64,000 nucleotides of DNA, from assembly GCA_003667245.1 (NCBI GenBank), contig RCNN01000006.1, positions 62,001 to 126,000 on the forward strand, in the 5' to 3' direction. The stretch comes from Heterostelium multicystogenum. Taxonomy: Eukaryota > Evosea > Eumycetozoa > Acytosteliales > Acytosteliaceae. Every line of letters begins with the position of its first letter. Position 1 is the first letter of the stretch. The notes below the pieces were generated by a model. It saw only the letters and a list, made by a program, of their open reading frames with translations, was not told where the DNA came from and ran no database searches. The position numbers and the translations under genes are program-made. Below are positions 1 to 12,700 of this stretch, one piece after another.

Positions 1-1788
1 ATTAATTAATAATATAAAAATAAAAAAAAGAAAGAAAGCGTTGAAAAACAACGATGAAAGTGAATGGAGGTTTGTCAAATTTCACAAGTTTTTGAATTGA
101 AAAACCAAAAACAACAACAAGAAACAACATTTTTTACTTAATTAGTACGGGAAATTTGGGACTGAGTTAGGGGGATCGTCATCATTCAACTTTATTTGTT
201 GCATTCTTTTTTATGGGGTTTTCTTACATTTGTCAATATTTTATTTTTTTGTTTTTAGGTTTTGTTGTTGCTCATTCAATTTCTAATATTGGTATTTGAT
301 GATGTTGTAGTATTTCCAGTACCTTTTGCACTAACATTCCATTCATTTCTCTATGTTTCTATCTTATCATTCAATTCTAACAATACCAATACACAATTAA
401 AACATCAAACCAAACATTATCCATTATCAAAAAAACCAACATAATCAAATTACCAGTTATTTAATAATAATAATAACAATAATAATAGTAGTAGATTAAT
501 AATAAAATATACACAAATCTAAAGATATTTAAATTAATAATAATAATAATAATAAAAGTAAAAAGTAGTAAACAAATAGATCTTTAGTTATTTAAGAAAT
601 TAAGAAAAGACTATAGAATAAGATAAAAGTCATCAAGTTGGTTGGTTATCGATTCAATAGGAAAGAAAAGATAAAAGAAAATAGTCAGTTAGTTACAGAT
701 AAATAGATTGATAGAATAGATAGATAATAGAGTAATTCGCTATTTATTCATTTTAAAATTGTAAGAAGATTGCCAAAAGCAAGAATATAGTAGGACTTTG
801 TATTGTATTGAACTTTGCATCGTTAACTAGGAAGTAGTTTTGGAGCTTTCAAAATGGGATTTGAACATTGAGAAGAGTTTGATTTTATTGAAATCATCTC
901 CACCCATTAAATTGCAAAAAACTTATATCTTATGTTTTGCTTATGACGATCCAATTTCATATCAAAAATTTACAGAAAAACAAATGAAATTCCACCCTTC
1001 CCCCATTATGTATTATTTTATAATTATATTATTTGGATTATTAAGTTAATCTTAAATGAATGTGTAGTTGTAATATCATCATTTATTACTATTATTGTTT
1101 TTATTTGTTGATATTAGTTAATTTTAGTAGTTGTAGTAGTTGTAGCAACAGTGTATATAATAATAATCATAAATACATGTAACACACATTATGATTATAT
1201 TATGATTTAAGGAGATTCAATTTTATTAATTTAACTTTTGTTATTCATAAAATTTGAAATTTAAACACTATAATCGTTTATATTTATCTATTTCATCAAA
1301 TTGACAACATTGATTTCCTAAATTTCATAACATCATTTTCATTTTACCACATCTCACACAGCACCTCAACCTCGTTAACTACCAACTACACTATTATCAC
1401 ACCAAACGCACAACACACATCCAATAAATATGGAAACAAGCAAACCAAGCAGCAAACAACATAACTAAACTAACTAAAAAAAAAACCATATTCAATTCAA
1501 TTCAATCCAATTCAAATTTACTTTTTAGTTTATTATATATAATATCAGACATTTAGTATATAATATAATATTATTTATATATTTAAAGTTCAATATCTTT
1601 TGTCTTGTTTAAATGATCAAACTTTAAACAATAAACATTTGACTAACATTGAATTCTGATTCCTTGAATATAATAGAGTGATTTGTAATATTAAATAAAG
1701 AAATCGGATCGAATCGAAAGCATATCGATCTTATAATTGAATATTTATTTAAACGAAACACGAAGATCAAAACCTAAAGAGTTGTAGG
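1..1788. other. Gene-free AT-rich stretch
   Basis: No convincing gene is visible on either strand. Short open frames at 262-444 and 840-1049 (+) lack domain signal, start at non-ATG codons and have intergenic-like composition. The last 200-300 bases are probably the promoter and leader of the F-box gene that starts at 1789. Confidence 0.5.
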
Positions 1789-3540
1789 ATGAGCAGTGTT
1801 TTTCCTCATCAACACACATCGACAATCATTGTTACCAGTAGTAAGAGTCAGACATTAACTCACCGAGAGCGCGCAGTGGAGTTGTTGGATCTTCCAGATG
1901 ATATATTGCTGTTCATCTTTAGTTTCCTCGACGAACAATCACTGACACGTGTCAGCCAGATCTCAAACTTCTTCAATTCAATCTCATCAAACCACAACAT
2001 ATGGAGAGAGTTGTTTCGTGCAAAATGGGGACCCATGTTCCCCTTGGTGCCAGTCTGCACCATTAACTGCTGCCACAAATATTTTTCCGACCCCTATGCC
2101 AACCTCGAGCCCATCAATATGTTGTTTTCCTATGCCTTCTACAAGTCGCTCCTAATTCCATCAAAGATTCTCAGCGTCATCACCAGCACCTATTCATTCA
2201 AGCAGATGTTCAAGTTTAGAAACTTGCTTTATTCATACTACGCACCAGTGTTGTCCGCTGGACTCAAATTGTTGCGATCCACTTTGGCCAATGAGAGCCA
2301 CCAATGGGTACCAATTATAGATTCACATACTCGTCAAGTGTCAGTTGGACGTCTCCCCAATGCTTTCCAATCCATTATCGACAAATCAATCATACCCAAC
2401 CAAACAATTACAGTTCTCCATGACCAGAGCGTCACTGAGCGTGTTACCAACACTTACTGCATCCGTATTATCCGTACCATTCCCACCAGAATTCTCAAGA
2501 ATCTACTTTCACTTATTATCGACTACGAGAAGATTCCTCTCTGGGATGTTGCCCTCCGTCACTGCACAGGTATGGTTATTAAAGCACCAGAGATGAACGA
2601 ACAGGGACAGCTCCTGGGCGACTTTCCCATCAAAAAGGTTGATCTTCTTCATAAGCAAATTATGGGTAACCTATATATGACATATGCACGTATGGTATAC
2701 TCCGATACCAACGAAAACGATCAATTTTTTGCCGACCAAACAATCAACGGTGTCAATAGTGTGTACCACAGCAGCGCAGCCAACAACAGCCCTATCAATG
2801 GCAGCAGCATTAACGGTATGGCTAGCAAATCCATAAACCAAAACAAGACAATGAAGGCTAGTCTCAGTAACAATGGAATCACCAACGCAATGGAGATGAT
2901 CAAAAACAAGATTATCCAGCAACAACAACAGCATTTGCATGAGGCAGTTACCGCTTCATCATCGGGAACTATTCCGGCACCACACGAGCTTGACTCTGTC
3001 AACTACATCCACACAGCACAATCAACCAACCTTCCCACCATTTTACAGTTACAACAACCACTGCAACACATTTTAGAACAACAAAAACAACAGGAAGATG
3101 AAGTCAACGAGGAAAACGACGACTCTGACGATTCATATTCTGACTCTGACTCTGACGACTCTGACAACTCTGAGGATGAAGAAGACGAGCCAACAGGTCC
3201 CACCAAGAGAATGAGAAGGGTTGAAGATATCACCCCAGTTGAACCAGTTCTCAGGGAACCAATCTACATTGTACAACACAACATCCCTTTTTTCGTCAAA
3301 GGAATGAACAACCACCTTTTAGAAAAGGATATTCAGCCATTCCAACTCGACTGTTTCGGTAGTGGTTTCGTTTTTGAACCACTCGAGAACAACGAAGTCA
3401 AACTCACATATATTCTTCAACTGACCAAGTCCGATTGGATGGAAGGAGAGGCAGAGATACTCCTAGATGATCTTGCCAGATCCAGAAGTCGTTCTATTTC
3501 CACTTTAATTTCACATGCTTATCATTTATCAAGAGCCTAA
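1789..3540 (+). CDS. F-box protein with acidic Ser/Asp tract
   Basis: Single-exon gene of 583 residues. An F-box lies at about residues 35-80 (begins LPDDILLFIFSFLDEQSLTR, ends near NIWRELFRAKWG), so the protein probably docks on Skp1 as an SCF ubiquitin-ligase adaptor. The rest is not a repeat family I recognise. Residues about 215-290 and 490-575 have alternating hydrophobic character and aromatic residues that could be two halves of a START/SRPBCC-like fold, split by a low-complexity insert (Asn/Ser, poly-Gln, then an Asp/Ser/Glu tract at about 440-467). A basic TKRMRR motif follows the acidic tract and could be a nuclear localisation signal. The ATG is the first in frame after an A-rich leader. 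No frameshift is seen. F-box: confident. START-like fold: weak inference. Confidence 0.85.
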   Translation: MSSVFPHQHTSTIIVTSSKSQTLTHRERAVELLDLPDDILLFIFSFLDEQSLTRVSQISNFFNSISSNHNIWRELFRAKWGPMFPLVPVCTINCCHKYFSDPYANLEPINMLFSYAFYKSLLIPSKILSVITSTYSFKQMFKFRNLLYSYYAPVLSAGLKLLRSTLANESHQWVPIIDSHTRQVSVGRLPNAFQSIIDKSIIPNQTITVLHDQSVTERVTNTYCIRIIRTIPTRILKNLLSLIIDYEKIPLWDVALRHCTGMVIKAPEMNEQGQLLGDFPIKKVDLLHKQIMGNLYMTYARMVYSDTNENDQFFADQTINGVNSVYHSSAANNSPINGSSINGMASKSINQNKTMKASLSNNGITNAMEMIKNKIIQQQQQHLHEAVTASSSGTIPAPHELDSVNYIHTAQSTNLPTILQLQQPLQHILEQQKQQEDEVNEENDDSDDSYSDSDSDDSDNSEDEEDEPTGPTKRMRRVEDITPVEPVLREPIYIVQHNIPFFVKGMNNHLLEKDIQPFQLDCFGSGFVFEPLENNEVKLTYILQLTKSDWMEGEAEILLDDLARSRSRSISTLISHAYHLSRA

Positions 3541-3812
3541 AGCAACAACAAAACCAACCACAACTTTATATTTATAACATACATATACTATCAATACTAG
3601 TAATAATATTAATTAAATTTAATATTATTAATAAATAATCAATAACAACAATAACAAATTCAAATCCATTCCATTCCCTCTTCAAGATATCCAGATAAGA
3701 TTAAACTTCAAAACAAACCAAACCTTTTAATTTATTTGTTATAATAAAATCATCAATCTTTAATTGTATAGGTTGTCTTCTTTGATCATACATATGATCA
3801 ATTTGTTAACTA

Positions 3813-5513
3813 TTAGATAGCTTTATTCTTTTTCATTTGCCTTCTTGATAATCTTGGTTTAGTTGTTACATCTTGTTTTTGGTCATTAGCTTGTTCGACC
3901 TGAGGATTTAATAAACCCTGCACATATTCATTGGTGTCTTGATTTGCAGCACCCATTAGCATTTCTTTGCATCTTGGCGTCAGCTTTACTTTACAGTCTA
4001 CTAGGAAGTATTTAAGTGATGGATAATGTTTCTTCTCTATCATCTTTTCTAAAATGAGATCAGAGTTTTCTTTGTTGATGTAGCCATTTTCATAGAGTAC
4101 TTTTAAGCCTGCAGACGAGTTACGAAACAAATCATAGTGAGCAAGTTGCAGCGTATCAAATATAGCAATCCTAAGTTGATTGTCCAAGTAGTATTTAACC
4201 ATGTGCTCATGTCTCGACCTAAGGAACATGAGACCAATATATTTCTTTTTGGTGTCTTCGTAGAATCTTGAGTAGTACAGGTATTCAAATATCTCAATCT
4301 TGCCCAAGGCTATTGCATTTTCAATTGCTGATAAATAGAGATCATCATGATGTTGAGTTTCTTCTGCCACTATCCTAACAAAATCTAAATCACCATATTT
4401 CACAGCATTTATCAGTTCAATTCTTGACCGTTCCGTTCGATTATGAAATAGGAACTTTGCTATATCCAAATGGTTTCTCTCCAATGCCAAGTCAATGAAC
4501 GCTCCATAGGGAGCGGCACTGTTTTCGTGAAGGTACTTTACGACATTCAGATGCCCACCATATACAGCTGAATGGAATCCGACACTTGAGAACCTTTCGT
4601 TTCTAATTTCAGCGAGATATTTAAGAGTTTCTAAATGCCCATTTCCTGCAGCATTGTTCATCGCTGCCACTGTGCACTGTAAATTCTTGTAGTTATCATT
4701 CAGATATCTAATGATTTCGGTGTGTCCATTGAGAGCTGCCATATCTATGGCGTTTCCAGTGAAGCTATATCTTGACAGATTCTTTTTGATCAACAGTTGT
4801 ATCATAGACATGTTTCCATTTCGTGCAGCCCAGTCAAATGCAATATTCGAACATCCTTCTGTTCGGTTTTCAAACAGCCACTCAACAATCTCTGCGTTGT
4901 TGTTGATTGCCGCATAATCAATAGCGCTTGAGGTGCATCCTTCTGTTCTATTATAGTGAAGCCACTTTACAATCTCAATGTCTCCATACTTTGCCGCATT
5001 ATCCATTGCCTGGGTAGTTACTCTCTGATTGGGATCTTCAACTAGGTAATGAAAGAGTTCCATATTTCCAGTCGAAACAGCAATATTGACTTCATTTCCT
5101 GATAGAATACCTAACTTTTGGAAGTAATTTATAATGTGGATGTGACCTCTAAGCACAGCCAGATGTGATATATTCCTATCACTGTAGCTCCAGGTGAGAG
5201 CTTCTTTAGGAGATATCTGAAGATTTATCTTTATTTGCTTCAGATGTTGGATCAGTTCCTTAAGACAACCATGGTATACAAGATTTTCATATTTCTTGGA
5301 GTATTCCTTCCAGGATTTCCCTCTAATGATCATTAAACAGATGCCCAATACAATGTAAGTTACATTATTAGTTGAACTAATTCCATCTCAAACAATGATC
5401 ATCAATCAACTTTACCTTATTCCTTTTTGAAGATGTATTTCCTTCACATAATAAAATATTATATGCTTTAATATTCTATTATTAAAAATATACATAAAAA
5501 ATGATTTTTCCAT
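3813..5513 (-). CDS. Ankyrin-repeat protein of the dictyostelid F-box/ankyrin type
   Basis: Two exons: 5416-5513 and 3813-5322, with a 93-nt GT...AG intron (5323-5415); the phase-2 junction gives GIRGKSW. The short first exon begins MEKSFFMYIFNNRILKHI, the conserved opening of a large dictyostelid ankyrin family, and is missed if only the long frame from 5348 is read. That frame's upstream start residues are intron. The body carries about 10-12 degenerate ankyrin repeats (motifs such as AAMNNAAGNGHLETLKYL and AIDMAALNGHTEIIRYL). The C-terminal 25 residues are charged (SRRQMKKNKAI). Total 535 residues. Ankyrin repeats bind protein partners; any substrate is unknown. The next gene upstream on this strand is another repeat-family F-box protein, typical of clusters of these families. 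Confidence 0.85.
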
Positions 5514-5887
5514 ATCGATATTATATAATATCAAGATTTATAATTACATTAATTTAGCATTAATCATTGGTTTGATCAGAACAAAGGAGTATTATTTGGT
5601 AAAATTGTTTTTCTGTGAAATTTCAAAAAAACTGATTTGTCGAGTAAAGATAATGTGGAGTCTTCTCTGTTTCGACTTTCCCTCGAACATACCTAACATA
5701 TTTATATTTATTCATTATGTGGTAAAGTCCCGTAACTTGAAGTATTCCATTGAGAAAGACCGATCAATCGGAATCATTATATTTGGATGATACTTTTAAC
5801 AGAGAGTGGAGTACTCACTGTTTATTAATACAGATTATGCATAATTGCTTGGATATATTACATTATTGTAAAAAAAAAAGAAAGATC
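5514..5887. other. Intergenic gap containing a kelch-family relic
   Basis: Non-coding apart from a short relic at 5734-5771. An open frame at 5572-5790 (+) is otherwise unconvincing and starts with TTG. Confidence 0.4.
5734..5771 (+). pseudogene. Relic of the B-box/kelch-like family C-terminus
   Basis: About 38 bases closely match the 3' coding end of the B-box/kelch-like gene at 21370-23062 (region near 22960-22998). The peptide NLKYSIEKDRS here corresponds to NFKYSIEKDQS there. No flanking homology is obvious, so this is a fragment left by duplication and decay. The match was judged by eye. Confidence 0.4.
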
Positions 5888-7449
5888 TTATTGGCTCTGC
5901 TTCTTATTGTCGATATCAATTAATCTTTTAAGATATCTTAGTGTTATGAATAAACCATATCTTAAAGTTTGATCTAATGCGATAAAAGTTGTGGGATTTT
6001 GTGTCTCTCTGTAGAGAGTTAGATAGCATGAGCTAAGCTTCAATTGATATCGTGTTACATTCATTAGATTCTGGAAGCAACTAGATGCTCCAAGTCCATT
6101 TGGGTAGCGTATGGTGTTGACAGAATAAGGAATTGACAAACCAAAAAGATTTCGATCTAGCTCAAGCGATTCCACAGTGTTGGGTATTGATCCATGAACA
6201 AGATGAGGAGCAATATTGTCACCCAGAGATAGGTCTTTGACATTTGGGGGGATTGCGCCTGGTGGAATGGGCTGCGAATAATCTTTGCCAAGTCGAAGTG
6301 ACTTGATGCTTTCTGGAACTAAAGTGACAATCTCCATCTTTTTATAATTGATATTGAGGAAACCCTTTTTCTTGATGGAATTCTCCATAAAGAATTGGCA
6401 CCCAGACTGAATTTCAAGTGTTTCTAGGCCAGGTGGAAATTGATGGAATCTAAAGTCAGGAGTGAATTTGAGGATTGTGAGATGTTTGAGTCGGGGTGGG
6501 AGCAGCTCCACTGATCTCGGCAGAAGCTTCACTTTTTTGATGGTTAAACGTGTCAAAGAATGAGGTAGTGACTTGAATGTTGTGTTGTAAGATATTCCAA
6601 GATGTAGCTCCTCAAGTGAATCTGGTAGTACACCATCTTTTATCTCTTCGAAATAGGTGTCACCAATGTAGAGATACTTCAAAGTAAGTGGTAAAACTCC
6701 AACCTCTAAAGAAACCTTCAGACTCTTAAACGAAAGATACTCTAGAGAGGGAGGCATCTGAGCCTTTTTGATTTCCTTACTGTACAATGGTGACATCTCC
6801 AGATGTTTAAGTCCAATTGGTAAGGAGTCAATTTTCCCTGTAAATTGTGTGAACTTCAGCTTTTTAATATGATTGGGTAGTGATCCTGGTTGAATAGAGA
6901 AGCAATTGCCTGTGCATTTTAGATAAGTAATTGAATGAGGCAACTTAAACTCTTGGAATAGTGGCAAATCATTTATGTCTATGGTTATCTCGTTCAAGTT
7001 TTCTGGATAACTTATTAATCTATTATAATTATCAATGATATCTAGTATGCAATTTGATTAGATTGTTGTTCTAAGTTAGGTTAAGCGATCTAACACCTCC
7101 TAACATAGATCAAAGTGAATTCACACATACTTTCAAATGATATTATATAGTCGTATTCTAATCTAAGATCATTTCTATTGGGCGTTGAATTATTTATAAA
7201 GAAAGCAGTAGTAAATGGTTTGTTTTCAATTAGCTTTCGTATCTGTTGCTTGAAAGAATTTAAATAGCAATAGGAGTGTTCAAATCTGTATAAAGTCTGC
7301 CATGAGCATTCGGCAGAGTCAAAGACTAATGAACTTTCTCTACTATCAAACAATCGCTTACATGTTAAAAGTAACGATATCTTGTCAATATTATTCAATA
7401 AGGATAGTATCTTTTTAATTAAAAGGTAGGATAATCGATTTATTGACAT
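5888..7449 (-). CDS. F-box/FNIP-repeat protein
   Basis: Two exons: 7131-7449 and 5888-7041, joined across an 89-nt intron (7042-7130, donor GTATGT, acceptor ACTAG). The phase-1 junction reads ISFENIIDNYNRLISYPENL and gives 490 residues. Exon 1 has an N-terminal F-box-like helix set (LSYLLIKKILSLLNNIDKIS, then LLLTCKRLF). Exon 2 carries about ten FNIP-type repeats, seen as SLPxxLxxLxL/I units (SLPIGLKHLEM, SLPHSLTRLTIKK, SIPNTVESLEL). FNIP repeats are LRR-like and greatly expanded in dictyostelids; with an F-box they are expected to act as SCF substrate receptors. A TATC microsatellite lies just upstream of the start. Confidence 0.88.
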
Positions 7450-7473
7450 ATCTATCTATCTATCTATCTATCT
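7450..7473. repeat. (TATC)n microsatellite
   Basis: Six tandem TATC units directly upstream of the FNIP-gene start codon, in its leader or promoter. Confidence 0.9.
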
Positions 7474-7949
7474 TTTGAGATGAATTAAGTGAATTCACTC
7501 ACTCACTCATCATTTGATCATAAAAACTGGAATTAAATATTTAAGAAATACAATTGTAAAACAAACACTTGATCAAATAGGTTTGTCACTTTTTAGAAGT
7601 ACAAATTCATGGATAGTAGAATAACTAGATTAACTCAGAAATCAGTTGTAGTTCTTTTTTATATCATATGATTTATTATATTATAAATTAATAGTTTATT
7701 GTTTCAAATAATTAGCGTTATTAGACTCCTAGATTATGGATATGTTGTTAACATAAATAATAATCAAATTGAATATATTTAAAGAGTGAGTGAAATAGAT
7801 GAAGAAAAGTGGTAGGATTAATTGAAATGTATATAAATAATAATAGAGATGCAATGCCGGTGTTTGTTGTATTTAATACCAATCGTAATATTGTTGAGGA
7901 TGAATTTGGAGATGGTTGTTGTTGATGATGGTGATGATGATGATTATGT
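7450..7949. other. Intergenic gap
   Basis: Contains a (TATC)n tract at about 7450-7473, just upstream of the FNIP gene start. The rest is AT-rich with no gene. It also covers the 3' flank of the minus-strand multi-exon gene that ends at 7950. Confidence 0.4.
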
Positions 7950-9487
7950 TTAATAGGCTTGTTGCGGTTGAGTTGTTTGTTGTTGAGGTTGGTTGTTGAC
8001 GGCTATTTATATAAACAGAAATGTTTGTTATGATCCTGGAGGATGGATATTAACATTTGGTTTGGATAAAAGAAATAGATGTATTAATTACGAGATATCT
8101 AAAGTTAATAAAATTATAAATAGTTATTATGAATGAGAATTATTATTATGATGATTTTAGCAATAGGGATTTGGAAAGTAGGAATTCTTGGTTAAATTTG
8201 GAATATAATTAAATTTATTTGGGTATGTATGATAATATCAGGAACCTTGATAGTTGATAGAAAAAAAGAAAGTTTGATGGTTATTATGTTTACATTTAAT
8301 TAATTAGTCAAATTGATTAAATAATAGTATTGATAAGATAATGTATATATTTATGTATGCATGTATGTATGTATGTATGAAGTTTGTATGATAATTGTTA
8401 TTGTGTGAAGGTGAGCCACTCTCATAGTTTGTGCTGGAAGTGATGTAGGTGGTGAGGATAGGATGGATCGATAAAAGATAGATAGGAAGGAATTCGATAG
8501 ATACCTTTTATTTTCGTTTGATCATCTTTTGAACAACAATGGTTCTTTTGTTGCTGATTTTGATTGTTTGATTGTCGATTTGTGAGGTGGGTTGAGCTAG
8601 TCGAAAATGAGATTGTTGTAGTTGTGTCGGTTGAGATGATGGTATCTTAGTGAGAGTGAGGCAAAGTGTTGTGTTGAATAGAAAGGGTATAACCAAAAAT
8701 AGATAAATAAACAAACGATAAAGAAGAAATGTCATGGAGAATGTATGTTATTATTATTAATATTCGATTTAAAATCACATACCATCATCATCTGGAATTT
8801 GGATGATTGAGTTAAAATTATATTTAAAGGTTGATTGTTTGGTTGGTTGAGTTGGTTTGTTGTGGATTTTAGATCATAGTTGTGTTATCCATCAGTTAAT
8901 CATTAGGAGGCAATTCAATTGATTGATCAAGAGTAAGTCAGGTAAGATGATATTTAAGTTGTTATGTAATAGTAGGCAGATAAAGAAGAATAAGTAGTTC
9001 ATTAATTAATATCACCTTAAATGGATTAGATCATATAGAGAATCTTTAATTACCGTCAGACATATATAAGAAAGTACTTAATTTAAACTTGGCCAAAGAA
9101 ACAGTTTGTTTTAATCTACAATGATTGAATGATATTGTCAGTAAGTAAAGTTGGTTTACCTAAGCAATATTGAGATAATAATAATAATAATATTATTATC
9201 GGTGTTATACATACCCATTTGGTATGTTTGATGAGAATTTTGATTGTGTTGATGGTGAAGATGATGAGGAAGCGGCTGTGGTTGGTAAAGAAGTTGAAAA
9301 GGATGATGTTGGTACAAAAGATGAAGCTTTAATACTATTATTCTGTAAAAATCGATGAAATATTGTTGCTAATGCTAGTTTTCATTGTTTGTGTATTGAT
9401 TTTGAATGTAGATGTTGGACAGCTCTTGCTCATAGAGTTTGCTCTCGAGGCAACTCTAACGAATGATGACATTCCTCTTTGCATCAT
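7950..9487 (-). CDS. Multi-exon gene of unknown function, possible mitochondrial presequence
   Basis: I do not recognise the product. Exons are inferred from splice signals and phase agreement: first exon from ATG 9487 to about 9420 (3' end uncertain); 9215-9374; 9054-9115; possibly a 9-nt exon 8783-8791; 8505-8645; 7950-8002 ending in TAA. Donors include GTATGT (9214), GTAATT (9053), GTATGT (8782) and GTATCT (8504); acceptors end in TAG or CAG or AAG. Phases match at 9215/9115, 9054/8645 and 8505/8002. The first exon encodes MMQRGMSSFVRVASRANSMS, rich in Arg and Ser without acids, like a mitochondrial presequence. Next come a Ser/Thr/Pro stretch (SFSTSLPTTAASSSSSPST), a hydrophobic-basic segment (LKQTVSLAKFKLSTFLYMSD) and a Gln-rich C-terminus (QPQQQTTQPQQAY). 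Intron 1 has no good GT donor, and exon 8505-8645 is open in another frame too. Confidence 0.45.
8353..8379. repeat. (ATGT)n microsatellite
   Basis: Short ATGT tandem run, inside the proposed last intron of the minus-strand gene 7950-9487. Confidence 0.8.
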
Positions 9488-9793
9488 CTTTCTTTATCTA
9501 AATAATCAGATTATATAATAATAACAATAATAATAATAATAAATTTAGATCAATGAAAAACGAATAAACATGCATTCAACAACCATCATATGATCAGATT
9601 CCTAGATAGCAGCTCAAAAAAAAAAAATTAAAAAAAAACCAAAAATTTTAGTAGTTGATCATACTGCCCATGACTGACAACACCCAAAAATGAAATCACA
9701 GCTGTGGAATCACAAACGGAAGTTCTGTTTGGTGCTCATAATAATTGTACAAGATTGGTATTTATTGAGAATTTGATTTAATTACAATGGTGA
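9488..9793. other. Intergenic gap
   Basis: AT-rich, with poly-A/T runs. It holds the promoter of the minus-strand gene starting at 9487 and the 3' end of the CARMIL-GAP-like gene. No coding signal seen. Confidence 0.4.
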
Positions 9794-12700
9794 TTAGACG
9801 GTTTGTGGCTCGGATGGTGGTGAGCTGCTGGTGGTATCGTTGTCCCACTCGTCCTGGAACAGTGTTGAGAGTGATCTGGATGATTCGCTCCATCCTAGTG
9901 TTGAGTGACCAAGTGATGCACGTGCCATAACTGGTGAGTAGGATACTCTTGAAACTCTTGAGAAACGCTTTCCACGAAGTGTAGACATGCCATCGCCAAT
10001 CTTTGGTGATGATGGTGGTGTTGAAATTGGCGAAGAGTCTTCCTTGCTGTTTGATTCACCGCTACCGTTAGATTGTGTGTCGGAAGTTGATTCTTGATTG
10101 GTGGCAGTTTCATCAACCAGAGCTTGTTTTGGCTTGACAGGAGCGTTCTCTGGGTCGAATATTTCATAGTAGTGGATCATGAGGAATGCGTTGATTGGTA
10201 GAAGTTCACTTGCAAAGGAACGGAACAAGGTTGGTGCCCAGCAGATAGCAATATTCTCTGCAGACATCATGTTCTCTGCTTTTTCGAGCGAAATCAAGTA
10301 GAGGAGGTTGAATAATTTCTTGACCATCTTGTTTTCCAATGAGGGTAAATGTTCGATCACATCGCGATATGCTGCGATCTTTTCCTCTAGAGTCGCCATA
10401 CGAGATGCCTGGAAGAATTTATCGTGCAGATTGTCTGGGAATATTGGTGTTGCTAACTCACGGAAGTAGCTCTTAAGAACACCAGCAACTGTGTCTGGAT
10501 CGATTCCTTCACCTGCTAAATCTACATCTTCACCTGCTTCGAATCTAGCCTTTACCTTCTTAAGAATGGTTGCGCTGGCACAAGTTCTGAAAATACCAAC
10601 AACTTTGGTTCCCTTGGCAATCAAGAATTCAATGGAACGGGCAACAATGGGTGGAATGTCTGGAGTTGACGATGCCTTGTTGGCAGCTCCACCACTTTCT
10701 GTCAAGGTTGTTTGACGACCTGGATAGAGAGGTCCTCTCATTGCAGGTCTCTTGACGGACATACTCTCAATGGAACCAGTCTTAGTAACAACACCTGGTG
10801 GCTTGGAAATGGGTGCACCTGGTTGAGAAGTTGTAAGCTTTCTAACTGGTAATGAAGTTGTACTAATGTTGCCGTTTGATGTGGTGAGCGATCCCCCAAT
10901 ACTTGACTGAGACAATCTTTTGGGAGGTGAGTTTGAGCTGGAAGCAGAGAGAGGGGCGTCGTTAGATTTTTCTGCAACTGAGACTTGGTGTATCACATTG
11001 GCGTGTATTATGTTTTGTGTTTCCACCAGCTGCTTGTGCAACTTTTCTTGGCCACCTGTAGATTTATCCTGTAGAAGCATTGCATTAATGTCGAGGATAG
11101 GTAACTGCAGTAGAGTCACTGATTTTGGATTCCTCTTGACTGACTGTTTTATCATTTTGATTGCGTCCATAGTAAAGTCGTTTCCATCTAATTTAATAGA
11201 TTTCAATGTATTGTTCTTCCATAAAACCTTTGTAATTGCCAGCGCACCTGCATCGCCCATTCCATTACCGGTGATGTCCAGCTTGATCAGTGACTGATTC
11301 TTTAATAAAGACATGATGAATGGGACCAAGTCCGTCTTAAGTCCCTTGCTTGCACTGGTAATGGAGAGAGATTCAATTCCGACATTGTCTTCTATGAGAT
11401 TGCAAAGAGCTTCAATGGCACGTTGACGTTGCTTTGATCTTGTCTTAAAGTTATTGTCGATGGCAAGATGACGAAGGTTGGAATTTGGATACATGACTTC
11501 GCAGAGTTTGAGAATTCCAGCATCACCAAGCTCATTGTCTGACAAATCTACATTGGGACACTTGAGCAGAGATGTTGCTGGTGAGAAAAGAACCTTCAAA
11601 TCGTCACCACTCAGTTGGACACGTGACAGGTTTACGTGGGTAAGCGATGAACACTGCTTAAAGAATCCAAGCAGATCGAGGGCACCTTCTTTGCTTGAAG
11701 TGGCACGATTTCCAGAGAAATCCAAAACCTTCAACGATGCACATCCATTTCTAAGTTGGTTGAAAATTGGTGAGGTATTTGACATTTGAAGAGTATGGAG
11801 TGAGCTAGCTTTGGACAACAGCTTGCAAAGTGCCTGGGTTCCAACCAACTCAAGCTTATTATTATTTATCGACAAAAATTGTAAAGTTCCGATAGAACTG
11901 CTTGCAAGGATAGAGTTGAAAAGCGATTCCAATGGTTTTCCACTTGTCTGACAATTTTCCACGTTGATATGAGTAAGACCGGTTGCAAACGACTGAATAG
12001 TTGTTCCCAGTGCAACTATACCTTTGCTCTACAGTGATTGGAATGATATGAAAATAAATACAAAGCCAAGTCCATTGAATAATAGTTGATATTTACCTCT
12101 AGAATATTATGTCCAAGGTCAATGTGCTGCAATTTTATAGCTTTGTTGTCGGTAAGTGCCCCAAGGACAGACATGATTGACTCCTTCGATGCCTGAATGT
12201 TGCTTAATAATATTTTCTGTAGTGTTGTATTTACTTTAAGTGTTTCTGTCAGTTGGTTGGTTTCATCAGTCGATAATTTACAATTGCTGGCAATGAATGA
12301 AGTAAAGTAGTTGTTGTATGCCATTGCCATGATCAGAGCTTTCGAGTCGTTTGGATTGAACTGGTAGATTTCACTCAAGCTGAACTCTCTATTTGAATTG
12401 AATGGATAGAGATTCTCAATGTCCCAGACTGCGCTGGTCAGAGGTGCAATTCCGATATAGTCGCAAATCGATTTATAAGTAATGGCAAATGATCCACATG
12501 CTCCAGATTCTTTAGTTAAATTAGCTAGCAAAGTTGCCAGTTAGTTTGATTCATTGGGCTGATAGAGATGGGCCAGCTAGCTACTTACAGACAGATTGGA
12601 ATATGGTTACCAATCTAGTTTCCGGTAGTACAGAAAATATCAATGCTTTGCCAATGGTGATGGCAGGGAAAGTTGTTACATAGGAGGTGTACAGTTGTTT

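Noticed and set aside
262..1049. Open frames of 60 and 69 codons
   Set aside because: Non-ATG starts, AT-rich low-complexity content, no splice context or family signal.
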